NCBI RefSeq assembly: GCF_016405885.1
Contig: NZ_JAEKGC010000001.1
Coordinates: 124,001-188,000 of the forward strand
DNA from: Arthrobacter sp. MSA 4-2
GTDB lineage: Bacteria > Actinomycetota > Actinomycetes > Actinomycetales > Micrococcaceae
Direction: 5' to 3'
Length of the DNA: 64,000 nucleotides
This document shows, piece after piece, positions 1-7,543 of this stretch (position 1 is the stretch's first letter; each line of letters begins with the position of its first letter). The notes under the pieces were generated by a model that did no database searches, was not told where the DNA came from, and was given only the letters and a program-made list of their open reading frames with translations. Position numbers and translations under genes: made by a program.

Positions 1-34
1 TGGGGTCCCGTACGCAACCAGCTCAAGGGGACGA

Positions 35-1141
35 GTGCACAGCCTGAACTTCACGGCCATCGATTTTGAGACGGCCAACAGCAAACGCGGATCGGTGTGC
101 GCCGTCGGGCTCACCAAGGTGCGGGCCGGAGTGGTCACCGAATCGCAGAGCTGGCTCATCCGGCCGCCCGCGGGAATCGACCACTTCGATGCGCGGAACA
201 TCTCGGTGCATGGGGTCCGTCCGCAGGACGTACTCGGCGCGGACTCCTGGGGGACCTCCCTGCGGCGGATCCTTGCCTTCGCGGCAGGAGACCCCCTTGT
301 CGCACACAACGCGTCGTTCGACCGTTCGGTGTTCCGGAACGCCTGCCTCGAATCCAACCTCGAGGTGCCCGAGGTCGAGTTCCGCTGCTCGCTCGAGCTG
401 GCGCGGCGCCAGCTGGACCTCGAGGTTAACCGGCTACCGCAGGTCGCCGAGGCCCTGGGGTTGAGCAGCTTCCGCCACCACGACGCCGGCAGCGACGCCG
501 AGACGTGCGCGAACGCCGTCCTGGCCATCGCCCGCAGGGACGGGCTCTCCACCCTCGAGCTGCTGTGGCCCGCCAAGCCGCCGAAATCCTCCGGCTCGCA
601 CCGGTACCGGGGCGAGCCCGCGCTCGCAGATCTTCCGCAGCCCAATCCGTTGGCGGACCCCTCCCACCCGCTGTTCGGCCAGGTCGTCGTCTTCACCGGG
701 GAGCTCCGCACCCTCGAGCGGCCGGAGGCCATGGCGCAGATTGCTCACCGCGGCGCGGCCAACGCCAAGAACATCACCAAAAAAACAACAATGCTTGTCA
801 TCGGGCGGCAGGATCCGCACAGCACCCGCGTGGAAATCAGCACGGACAGCGGCAAGGAACGCAAGGCGCTGCAGTACGTCGAGGCGGGTCAGGCAATCCA
901 AGCCGTCAGCGAAAATCAGCTGCTCGAATGGCTGGCACCTGCGGCCGGTGCGATCGGGGATCCCACCGAGAATTTGGTCCGTGCAGCCGCCCCTTCCCTT
1001 GAGGCGATCCCGGCTCTTGAGGCGCCCGCAGTGCGCCCGGCGGCGATCGAGGCGCCTGCGGCAGGTGCCAGTGGTGCGCCGTTGGAGCTCGTCGCAGCGG
1101 GCATCCTCAAGCTTCTGGGAAGCTTCCGCCGCTCTCGGTAG
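35..1141 (+). CDS. 3'-5' exonuclease (DnaQ-like) with C-terminal BRCT domain
   Basis: A 368-residue DEDDh-type exonuclease related to the DNA polymerase III epsilon subunit. Visible motifs are ExoI DFET (residues 10-13), ExoII HNASFD (91-96) and ExoIII with H149 and D154 in HHDAGSDAE. A BRCT domain occupies about residues 212-300 (HPLFGQVVVFTGEL onward, ending near NQLLEWL), followed by an Ala/Pro-rich tail. This architecture is common in actinobacteria and suggests DNA repair or proofreading outside the replicase core. The start is a GTG preceded by AAGGGG at positions 25-30. The gene stands alone; a hairpin at 1187-1209 lies just downstream. Confidence 0.9.
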   Translation: MHSLNFTAIDFETANSKRGSVCAVGLTKVRAGVVTESQSWLIRPPAGIDHFDARNISVHGVRPQDVLGADSWGTSLRRILAFAAGDPLVAHNASFDRSVFRNACLESNLEVPEVEFRCSLELARRQLDLEVNRLPQVAEALGLSSFRHHDAGSDAETCANAVLAIARRDGLSTLELLWPAKPPKSSGSHRYRGEPALADLPQPNPLADPSHPLFGQVVVFTGELRTLERPEAMAQIAHRGAANAKNITKKTTMLVIGRQDPHSTRVEISTDSGKERKALQYVEAGQAIQAVSENQLLEWLAPAAGAIGDPTENLVRAAAPSLEAIPALEAPAVRPAAIEAPAAGASGAPLELVAAGILKLLGSFRRSR

Positions 1142-1186
1142 GAGACGGCCACCGGGGTTCCGGAGACCTCGGCGCCCGGGGGAGCT

Positions 1187-1209
1187 GCCGGCCCGTCGAG
1201 GGGGCCGGC
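1187..1209. terminator. hairpin between convergent genes
   Basis: Perfect 8-bp inverted repeat GCCGGCCC / GGGCCGGC with a 7-nt loop, between the 3' ends of the exonuclease and the DUF6194 gene. There is no T-run, which is usual for high-GC actinobacterial terminators. It could act on both strands. Confidence 0.5.
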
Positions 1210-1218
1210 GGGAAGCAC

Positions 1219-1692
1219 TCAGTGCCGCCGGTCGTAGCGCCGCACCGCGTTCTCCCGCGCGTGGAGCAGCAGGGACAGTGCCTTCTCGGCCGTTGCCTCG
1301 CCGGGGTTGAGGATGGACACCCACGCCTGGGAACCGTAGACGGGATGGGGCAGAATGCGGTCCACCTCGGTGAAGTCGAACTCGGACAGGTGCTCGGCGT
1401 GCTGATCGGCCGGGTGGCCCACCAGGTCCTCGTACATCGACTTTCCCACGAAGATATTGAGCCGGAAGATGCCGGGCCGGTTCAGGTCGGAGGCGGTGTC
1501 GAAGCCGGGGTAGTCGCTGACCACAATCGTCGCGAAGGGGTAGCGCCGGTACGTCGGAGCGCTGTCGTCGGGATCGTAGAAGATGAAGGTGTCGCCCCAC
1601 GCGGCCTCGGGCGCGCCGGACTCCTCTGTTGCGGTGTCCACCACGACGCCGGGCAGGTCCGAGACGAAGGCGATGATGTCGTTTTCATCCAC
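1219..1692 (-). CDS. DUF6194 family protein
   Basis: A 157-residue soluble acidic protein of unknown function. The order of conserved stretches (MDENDIIAFVSDLPGV at the N-terminus, WGDTFIFYDPDD, FPFAT-like YPFATIVVSDYPGFD, RPGIFRLNIFVGK, LPHPVYGSQAWVSILNPGE) matches the DUF6194 family of actinobacteria. Length is normal for the family. No signal peptide or membrane segment is seen. It is encoded alone, convergent with the exonuclease gene and codirectional with the DeoR regulator, so its role cannot be deduced from context. Confidence 0.75.
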   Translation of the reverse strand: MDENDIIAFVSDLPGVVVDTATEESGAPEAAWGDTFIFYDPDDSAPTYRRYPFATIVVSDYPGFDTASDLNRPGIFRLNIFVGKSMYEDLVGHPADQHAEHLSEFDFTEVDRILPHPVYGSQAWVSILNPGEATAEKALSLLLHARENAVRRYDRRH

Positions 1693-1737
1693 CCGTGAAT
1701 GCTCTCAGGCGTCCGGGACTTGCGTAAAGGAGGGGGG

Positions 1738-1776
1738 CCGCCGCTTCACACCGCCGCTTCACACCGCCGCTTCACG
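1738..1776. repeat. three tandem 13-bp repeats at the 3' end of the DeoR gene
   Basis: Unit CCGCCGCTTCACA at 1738-1750 and 1751-1763, then CCGCCGCTTCACG at 1764-1776. The repeats straddle the stop codon of the regulator on the minus strand (TGA, 1761-1759). Because 13 is not a multiple of three, each extra copy changes the reading frame, so copy number could alter the C-terminus. Confidence 0.8.
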
Positions 1777-2514
1777 ACGAGGGTTGACGGTGATCACCGG
1801 TACCGGGAAATGCGAGGCGCGAATAGGATCGAGCAGGTTGTCAGTGATCCCGGCCGTGAACTGGTCGAGGTCGAACACCTTGAAGAGTGCCTCCCTGCCG
1901 AATTTCGAGCTGTCGGCGACGAAAAAGGCTTCCTTCGCAATGGACCGCATGGTCCGCTTCAGTTCGATCTCATAGCTGCTCGTGTTGAAAATGCCCTGCT
2001 CATCGACGGTATCCGCACCGAAGACCGCAACGTCGACGCGGAGGTGTTCAATCTGCTGCACCGAGGTGGGCCCCCACAGCGTATAGACGTTCGGGAGCAG
2101 TTCGCCCCCGATGAAGACGAGGTGGGCGCTCTGCCGCTCCGCAATCTCCACCCCGATACGCAGGTCGTTCGTGACGACGGTGAGCCGTGAGTGCTTCAGG
2201 TGCTTGGCGACTTCGAGCGTCGTCGAGCCGCTGTCGAGCAGGATCGTCTGCCCGTCGAGGATCTTGTCAGCCATCGCCGCGCCAATGGCCCGCTTTTCGC
2301 GTTTATGAAGCGACTCCTTGATGGCCGACGGAGTGTCAAGATGCTTCATCGGGTACGCCCCGCCATGGGTGCGCTGCAGGAGCTCCATGCGTTCGAGCTT
2401 CTCGAACTCCCGGCGGATGGTCGATGGATTGACGTCGAGCCGCCGAGCAAGGCCCACGACCGATTGGAAGCCTTCCTCCTGGAGGATCTCAAGAATCATC
2501 GCTTGTCTGGTCAT
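1759..2514 (-). CDS. DeoR/GlpR-family transcriptional regulator
   Basis: A 251-residue sugar-metabolism repressor. The N-terminal DeoR helix-turn-helix is MTRQAMILEILQEEGF then LARRLDVNPSTIRREFEKLE (residues about 1-57). The C-terminal DeoRC sensor domain carries the usual effector motifs DSGSTTLEVAKHL, VTNDL, FIGGEL and GADTVDEQGIF, and it probably binds a phosphorylated sugar. The ATG at 2514 was chosen because it begins the helix-turn-helix; upstream in-frame codons give unrelated sequence. Its start overlaps the stop of a tiny leader frame (ATGA). It diverges from the CUT2 transporter operon at 2749 and is its likely local repressor; GCGC-type inverted repeats lie between them. Confidence 0.9.
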   Translation of the reverse strand: MTRQAMILEILQEEGFQSVVGLARRLDVNPSTIRREFEKLERMELLQRTHGGAYPMKHLDTPSAIKESLHKREKRAIGAAMADKILDGQTILLDSGSTTLEVAKHLKHSRLTVVTNDLRIGVEIAERQSAHLVFIGGELLPNVYTLWGPTSVQQIEHLRVDVAVFGADTVDEQGIFNTSSYEIELKRTMRSIAKEAFFVADSSKFGREALFKVFDLDQFTAGITDNLLDPIRASHFPVPVITVNPRREAAV

Positions 2515-2531
2515 ACGTCGACTCTCGTCAT
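2511..2531 (-). CDS. 6-codon leader peptide (MTRVDV) overlapping the DeoR start
   Basis: On the minus strand a perfect Shine-Dalgarno AAGGAGG (2545-2539) sits 7 nt before an ATG (2531) that opens the frame Met-Thr-Arg-Val-Asp-Val-stop. Its TGA overlaps the regulator ATG as ATGA (2514-2511). The regulator ATG has no good ribosome site of its own, since AAGGAGG is 24 nt away. Translational coupling of the repressor to this mini-frame is therefore the simplest reading. It is inferred from sequence only. The alternative is a frameshift in a longer N-terminus. Confidence 0.55.
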   Translation of the reverse strand: MTRVDV

Positions 2532-2557
2532 GTGTCGTCCTCCTTGGCGGCAATGCA

Positions 2558-2563
2558 AGTATA
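2558..2563 (-). promoter_or_regulatory. probable -10 element of the DeoR gene
   Basis: TATACT on the minus strand, about 13 nt before the leader Shine-Dalgarno. This predicts a transcription start near 2551, so the MTRVDV leader would be the first frame translated. I see no convincing -35 at the standard distance. Confidence 0.4.
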
Positions 2564-2576
2564 GTACCGCGCGGAA

Positions 2577-2603
2577 TGCGCGATATTGCGCAAAAATCGC
2601 GCA
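2577..2603. promoter_or_regulatory. overlapping TGCGC/GCGCA inverted repeats, putative DeoR operator
   Basis: Two overlapping inverted repeats: TGCGC-N6-GCGCA at 2577-2592 and TGCGC-N7-GCGCA at 2587-2603. They lie between the divergent promoters. A further TGCGCA copy lies at 2651-2656, inside the spacer of the rightward promoter. The arrangement suits a repressor controlling both directions; binding by the adjacent DeoR protein is inferred. Confidence 0.5.
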
Positions 2604-2642
2604 GCGACCTCCTCCTATCGTGCAGAGATTGAGCAAAATTCA

Positions 2643-2672
2643 TTGACACCTGCGCAGACGCGACTTTAGAGT
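2643..2672 (+). promoter_or_regulatory. probable promoter of the CUT2 transporter/kinase operon
   Basis: TTGACA at 2643-2648 (perfect -35), an 18-nt spacer, then TAGAGT at 2667-2672 (four of six matches to TATAAT). The predicted transcript starts near 2679, about 70 nt before the substrate-binding-protein gene. The spacer contains a TGCGCA element like those in the putative operator. Confidence 0.55.
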
Positions 2673-2748
2673 TCACCGCAGTTTCACTATCGGTGTCCCG
2701 CACGAGTGCAGCACGAGGCAGCACTGGCACCGTCACAAAGGAGTGGCA

Positions 2749-3795
2749 ATGAAGCACGGAAATGCCGTCAAATTTCTTTCAGTAGGAGCCGTCGCCACGC
2801 TCCTTGCCTCCTGCGGTACCACCGGGGGCGGAGGCTCCGAAGGCGGAGGTTCGGGCGGGGGCGACGCCGGCGCCGCGGAGGACATGTCCATGGTGACCGT
2901 CGTCAAGATCACCGGTGTCGGCTGGTTCGACCGCATGGAGGAAGGCGTCACCAGCTTCGCCGACTCGACGGGCATCGACGCCCGGCAGGTCGGCGGTGAT
3001 GATGCCAGCCCGGAGAAACAGATTCAGATCATCCAGGACCTCATCCCGCAGAACCCGACCGCCATCACCGTGGTGCCCAACTCGCCCGAGGGCCTTGAGA
3101 ACGTCCTCGCGCAGGCACGGGAGCAGGGCATCGTCGTCGTGACCCACGAAGCGAGCGGCATCAAGAACGCCGATATCGACATCGAAGCGTTCGACAACAA
3201 GGCCTACGGCGCCCAGATCATGGACAACCTCGCCGAGTGCATGGGCGGCGAGGGCGAGTACGTCTCCTTCGTCGGCGGCCTCACCGCCAAGACCCACATG
3301 GACTGGGTCCAGGGCGCCCTGGACCAGCAGGAGGCCGAGTATCCGGACCTCACCCGTGTTGAAGACCCGATTGAAAGCAAGGAAGACGAAGGCGTCGCGT
3401 ACTCGCGGGCCAAGGAGGTCCTGGCGAAGTACCCCGACATCAAGGGCTTCCAGGGTTCGGCCGGCACAGACGTTGCCGGCATCGCCCGCGCGGTGCAGGA
3501 GGCGGGCCGCGAAGATGACGTCTGCGTCATGGGCACCAGCATCCCGTCGGTGTCGGAGAAGTACCTCGAGGACGGCTCGATCGACAAGATCTTCTTCTGG
3601 GACCCCGCGCTGGCCGGCGAAGCCCAGCTGAAAATCGCGCAGCTGCTCGCTGAAGGCGAGGAGGTCGGGGATGGCACGGACCTGGGAATCGAAGGCTACA
3701 CCTCGCTCAAGAAGCTCGAGGGCTTCGACAACGTTGTCGTCGGCGACGCGGCGGTTGAGGTCGACGCCGAGAACGTCGGCGAGTACGACTTCTAG
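2749..3795 (+). CDS. CUT2-type sugar ABC transporter substrate-binding lipoprotein
   Basis: A 348-residue periplasmic-binding-protein-like lipoprotein of the RbsB/RhaS/LsrB class. It has a signal peptide with a lipobox ending LLASC (Cys about residue 23), a Gly/Ser-rich linker, then a mature domain beginning MVTVVKITGVGWFDRM. The ATG at 2749 was preferred to the in-frame GTG at 2743 because AAAGGAG (2737-2743) sits 5 nt before it. It is the first gene of the operon and should capture the unknown substrate outside the membrane. A strong hairpin follows it, which could favour its expression over that of the ATPase gene. The substrate cannot be read from sequence. Confidence 0.88.
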   Translation: MKHGNAVKFLSVGAVATLLASCGTTGGGGSEGGGSGGGDAGAAEDMSMVTVVKITGVGWFDRMEEGVTSFADSTGIDARQVGGDDASPEKQIQIIQDLIPQNPTAITVVPNSPEGLENVLAQAREQGIVVVTHEASGIKNADIDIEAFDNKAYGAQIMDNLAECMGGEGEYVSFVGGLTAKTHMDWVQGALDQQEAEYPDLTRVEDPIESKEDEGVAYSRAKEVLAKYPDIKGFQGSAGTDVAGIARAVQEAGREDDVCVMGTSIPSVSEKYLEDGSIDKIFFWDPALAGEAQLKIAQLLAEGEEVGDGTDLGIEGYTSLKKLEGFDNVVVGDAAVEVDAENVGEYDF

Positions 3796-3815
3796 ACCGC
3801 TTCATCCACGCACAT

Positions 3816-3853
3816 CGGGGTCCGTGCGCCGCAGAGGCGGCGCACGGACCCCG
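3816..3853 (+). terminator. 17-bp perfect hairpin between binding-protein and ATPase genes
   Basis: A 17-bp perfectly paired stem (3816-3832 with 3837-3853) closes on the tetraloop AGAG. No T-run follows, and the next gene starts 20 nt downstream. In other binding-protein-dependent transporters such intercistronic hairpins stabilise the binding-protein message or partly stop transcription; the same role is inferred here. Confidence 0.7.
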
Positions 3854-3873
3854 AACCGCCAAAGGACATCTTC

Positions 3874-5394
3874 ATGACAAGCAGCAACCCGCCGACGGGG
3901 CAGCCAGGTGTCCCCGTCCTGGAAGTGCGAAATATCTCCAAGAGCTATGGGGGAGCGAAAGCCCTCGAGGGAGTATCCCTCGCCCTTCAAGCCGGCCACG
4001 TCCACTGCCTCGCCGGTGAGAACGGATGCGGCAAGTCGACCCTGATCAAGATCATCAGCGGAGCCGAGCGCCCCGACGGCGGCGAAATCTTCATCGACGG
4101 CAAGCCCCACCCCTTCATGACTCCGTCGCAGGCCATCAAGGAAGGCATCCAGGTCATCTACCAGGATTTCTCCCTGTTCCCGAACCTCACCGTGGCGGAG
4201 AATATCGTCCTCACTTCGGTCGTCGCGAAGCGGTCCAAGGTCTTCTCGGCCGGCAAGAACCGTCCGGCCGCCGAACATATCGTCAAGGAGCTGGGGCTGA
4301 CGCTCGACCTCGACAAAGACGTCGAACGGCTGTCCGTCGCGGACAAGCAGCTCACCGCCATCTGCCGGGCATTGGTCAGCGAGGCACGCGTCATCATCAT
4401 GGACGAGCCCACGACGGCCCTCACCCACAGCGAGGTGGCCCGGCTCTTCGGCATTGTCCGCAAACTCCAGGACCGTGGGGTTGCCCTGGTCTTCGTGAGC
4501 CACAAGCTCGAAGAAGCGCTCCAGGTGTCACAGGACCTGACAATCCTGAGGAACGGCATCCACGTCGTCTCCGGCCCCACCACCGGTTTCGACCGGCGGT
4601 CCCTCATCAAGCACATGACTGGGCGGGCCGTAAACGAGACCCGGCTTATCACGAGTCCCCAGCTCGAGGAGCGTCCCGTCCTGAGCGTCCGGTCGCTCTC
4701 GGTCTCGGGCGCCTTCCACGACGTGGCCTTTGACCTCCACCGGGGAGAGATCCTCGGGATCACCGGACTGCTCGGCTCCGGCCGGAGTGAAATCGCCGAA
4801 TCGCTGTTCGGCGTGCTCCCGGCCGATTCCGGAACCGTCGAGGTTGAGGGCAAGACCGTGCGCATCCGATCGATCGACGACGCCATCCGCGCCGGAATCG
4901 GCTACGTGCCCGAGGACCGGCTGACCCAGGGGCTCTTCCTGGAGAAGTCGATCGCTGACAACATCATCGCGGGGTCGGTCGACAAACACCGCCGGGGGCC
5001 GATCCTCCTCGATTCCGGAAAGGTCTCCTCCTCCATCCGCCGGTTGTTCGATCAGTTGCGCATCAAGGCCCCCAATGTCCTCGCCCCGGTCCGAAGCCTT
5101 TCGGGCGGTAACGCGCAACGCGTCGTACTGGCCAAGTGGCTCGCCAACCAGCCCAAGGTCCTGATGCTCAACGGTCCGACGGTCGGCGTCGACGTCGGCT
5201 CCAAGGAGGAAATTCTTGCGGTGCTGCGCGAGCAGGCCGGAAACGGGATGGGCGTTCTTGTCATTTCGGACGACGTGCCCGAGCTTGTCACGGTCTGCAA
5301 CCGGGTCCTCATCGTCCGGCAGGGTGCGGTGGTCGACGTCCTTGAAGGCGACGCAGTGAACGGTACGGCCATTGAGGAGCTGATGGCGGCATGA
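3874..5394 (+). CDS. CUT2-type sugar ABC transporter ATPase (tandem domains)
   Basis: A 506-residue protein with two ABC ATPase modules, as in RbsA, MglA and XylG. The N-terminal module has Walker A GENGCGKST (near residue 48) and Walker B VIIMDEPTTAL, with a degenerate signature LSVADKQ. The C-terminal module has a degenerate Walker A (GLLGSGRSE), signature LSGGNAQRVVLAKWL and NGPTVGVDVGSK. This asymmetry is typical of the family. AAAGGA lies before the ATG. It powers import through the two permeases that follow and overlaps the first by 4 bp (ATGA). Confidence 0.93.
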   Translation: MTSSNPPTGQPGVPVLEVRNISKSYGGAKALEGVSLALQAGHVHCLAGENGCGKSTLIKIISGAERPDGGEIFIDGKPHPFMTPSQAIKEGIQVIYQDFSLFPNLTVAENIVLTSVVAKRSKVFSAGKNRPAAEHIVKELGLTLDLDKDVERLSVADKQLTAICRALVSEARVIIMDEPTTALTHSEVARLFGIVRKLQDRGVALVFVSHKLEEALQVSQDLTILRNGIHVVSGPTTGFDRRSLIKHMTGRAVNETRLITSPQLEERPVLSVRSLSVSGAFHDVAFDLHRGEILGITGLLGSGRSEIAESLFGVLPADSGTVEVEGKTVRIRSIDDAIRAGIGYVPEDRLTQGLFLEKSIADNIIAGSVDKHRRGPILLDSGKVSSSIRRLFDQLRIKAPNVLAPVRSLSGGNAQRVVLAKWLANQPKVLMLNGPTVGVDVGSKEEILAVLREQAGNGMGVLVISDDVPELVTVCNRVLIVRQGAVVDVLEGDAVNGTAIEELMAA

Positions 5395-6434
5395 GCGACA
5401 CCCGAACGTTGTCCCGCGCCGGAGGCCTCGCCCGGTTCAAGGGCGCCAACAACGAGGGCGTCCTCGCCCTCGTCCTGGTTGTCCTCATCATCGGCATGAC
5501 AATCATCAGCCCGTCGTTTTTCTCGGTCGGGACCTTCTTCGCCATCCTCCGCAGCTCGATCGTCCCGCTCGTGTTCGCGCTCGCCGTCCTCATCGTCATC
5601 ATCAGCGGCGGTATTGATGTCTCCTTCGCGGCGATCGCAATCTTTGCCGCCTATACGGCGGTCAAACTCACCGGCAGCGGGAACTTCGACCCCGGGCTGA
5701 TCGCCATCGTGCTCTTCGCGTGCCTGATCGGGGCCCTGTTGGGGCTGGTCAACGGCGCCGTCATTGCGAGATTCCGGCTCTCAACCCTGATCGTCACCCT
5801 CGGGACGCAAGGGATCTTCCGAGGCCTCCTGGTCGCGTACATCGGCTCCCGGTACATCGCGGACCTCCCCGGAAGCATGTCCGCGGTCTCGACCTCGAAC
5901 CTCATCTCCCTTGAGGGCGGAGGGGCAAACGCGTACCTCCACGTCCTTGTGGTCCCGGTTGTCCTCCTGTGTGTCCTGGTTGCCTTGATGCTACGCAAAA
6001 CAATGTTTGGCCGGGGCATCTACGCCCTGGGCGGCGACATGGAGGCAGCGCGCCGCGCCGGGTTCTCCGTGGTGCGGATCCAGATCGCCCTGTACGTCCT
6101 GGCCGGAGTGCTCGCCGCGCTCGCCGGCGTCTTCCACGTGATCCTCGGCCGCAACGCCAACCCGCAGGACCTCGTCGGGACCGAGCTGGACATCATTGCC
6201 GCCGTCGTCCTCGGCGGAGCCTCCATCTTCGGCGGCCGCGGGTCGGTCCTCGGCACCGTGCTCGGTGTGCTGCTGGTGCAGCTGATCAACAACAGCCTCA
6301 TCCTGGTCGGCGTGCCCACGGCCTGGCAGCGCACGGCGGTCGGCGTGCTGCTCGTGATCGGTGTGGGCATCCAGGCGATCTCCGCCAAGCGTGAGTCGAA
6401 ACGGGTGCTCGTGAACGACGAGGTGAAGGAGTAG
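5391..6434 (+). CDS. CUT2-type sugar ABC transporter permease
   Basis: A 347-residue polytopic membrane protein of the RbsC family, with about 8-10 hydrophobic segments. It contains the conserved IIISGGIDVSFAAI stretch and the cytoplasmic EAA-like loop (GGDMEAARRAGFSV), and ends with the AAVVLGGASIFGGRGSVLGTVLGV block. The start codon overlaps the ATPase stop. It is one of two non-identical permeases in the operon, which suggests a heterodimeric membrane channel, as in AI-2/rhamnose-type transporters rather than the single-permease ribose system. Confidence 0.9.
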   Translation: MSDTRTLSRAGGLARFKGANNEGVLALVLVVLIIGMTIISPSFFSVGTFFAILRSSIVPLVFALAVLIVIISGGIDVSFAAIAIFAAYTAVKLTGSGNFDPGLIAIVLFACLIGALLGLVNGAVIARFRLSTLIVTLGTQGIFRGLLVAYIGSRYIADLPGSMSAVSTSNLISLEGGGANAYLHVLVVPVVLLCVLVALMLRKTMFGRGIYALGGDMEAARRAGFSVVRIQIALYVLAGVLAALAGVFHVILGRNANPQDLVGTELDIIAAVVLGGASIFGGRGSVLGTVLGVLLVQLINNSLILVGVPTAWQRTAVGVLLVIGVGIQAISAKRESKRVLVNDEVKE

Positions 6435-6436
6435 CC

Positions 6437-7543
6437 ATGGCGCAGACAAAGAACCAACCCGACCTCCACACCCCGGGCGGATTCAATGCCCGCATCGACA
6501 ACGGAATGGGGGCGATGCTGGGCAGGCTGACGCGGGACCGGAGCGTCGTCCGCATGCTCGTGCTGCTGGTGGCGGCGTTCGCCTTCTTCACGCTCCTGAG
6601 GCCGTCGATCTTCCTCAACCCGCTGAACCTCGAGAACATCGCGGTGTCGGCCCCCGAGATCGGTATCCTCGCCATCGCCATGATGCTGGCTATGCTCACC
6701 GGGGGGATCGACCTCTCGGTCGTGGCCATTGCCAACTTCACGGCGATCACCATCACCACGCTGTACGCGGGTCTGGCCGCCGGCAATCCCGGGCAGGCGA
6801 ACTCGCTCCTTCCCCTCATCCTGCTGCTGGGGCTCGCGCTGGCCGCCGTCGCCGGCTGGTTCAACGGTTTCCTCATCGGCGTCGTCGGGATCACCCCGAT
6901 CCTGGCGACCCTTGCCACCATGCAGATCCTCAACGGCATCGCCGTCGTCTGGACCGGCGGCCAGACCCTCTACGGCGCCCCCGAGGCGCTCAGCGTCATC
7001 GCCAAGACCACCATCGTCGGCGTCCCGGTGCTCTTCCTGTTTTTCCTGCTGATCGCCGTCGTCGTCGCGGTGCTGGTCAACGTGACACCGCTGGGCCTGA
7101 AGCTCCAGCTGCAGGGCGCCAACCCCGTGGCCGCCCGGTACTCCGGCATCGGAAGCCGGCGGGTGCTCACCTCGACGTACGTCACCTCCGGCCTGCTGGG
7201 CGGACTCGCAGGCATCGTCTTCATCGCCCGCAACCCCACGGCCAGCGCGGATTACGGATCCTCCTACGTACTGCTGGTGATCGTGATCGCCGTCCTCGGC
7301 GGCACCAACCCGGCCGGCGGGTTCGCCACCGTTGCCGGCGTCGTGCTTGCCACGCTCACCCTCCAGGTGGTGTCGAGCGGTTTCAACGCCCTTCGGCTCT
7401 CCGCCTACGAGTATTCAATCGCCCAGGGCGTGATCCTGATCGCCGTCATGATCGCCGACCAGATGCGGTTCCGCTCCCGACGGCGTAAACGAGACCTCCA
7501 GCCGCCCGTACCAGCAGCCCCCGAGACCCAAGGAAAATCATGA
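6437..7543 (+). CDS. CUT2-type sugar ABC transporter permease
   Basis: A 368-residue RbsC-family permease, the second of the pair. It shows MLTGGIDLSVVAIANFTAI, the loop LQGANPVAARYSGIGSRRVL and IVIAVLGGTNPAGGFATVAGVVLA, with a basic C-terminus (RFRSRRRKRDL). GAAGGAG lies just before the ATG, 2 nt after the preceding stop. Its own stop overlaps the DhaK start (ATGA), tying transport and catabolic genes into one transcript. Confidence 0.9.
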   Translation: MAQTKNQPDLHTPGGFNARIDNGMGAMLGRLTRDRSVVRMLVLLVAAFAFFTLLRPSIFLNPLNLENIAVSAPEIGILAIAMMLAMLTGGIDLSVVAIANFTAITITTLYAGLAAGNPGQANSLLPLILLLGLALAAVAGWFNGFLIGVVGITPILATLATMQILNGIAVVWTGGQTLYGAPEALSVIAKTTIVGVPVLFLFFLLIAVVVAVLVNVTPLGLKLQLQGANPVAARYSGIGSRRVLTSTYVTSGLLGGLAGIVFIARNPTASADYGSSYVLLVIVIAVLGGTNPAGGFATVAGVVLATLTLQVVSSGFNALRLSAYEYSIAQGVILIAVMIADQMRFRSRRRKRDLQPPVPAAPETQGKS

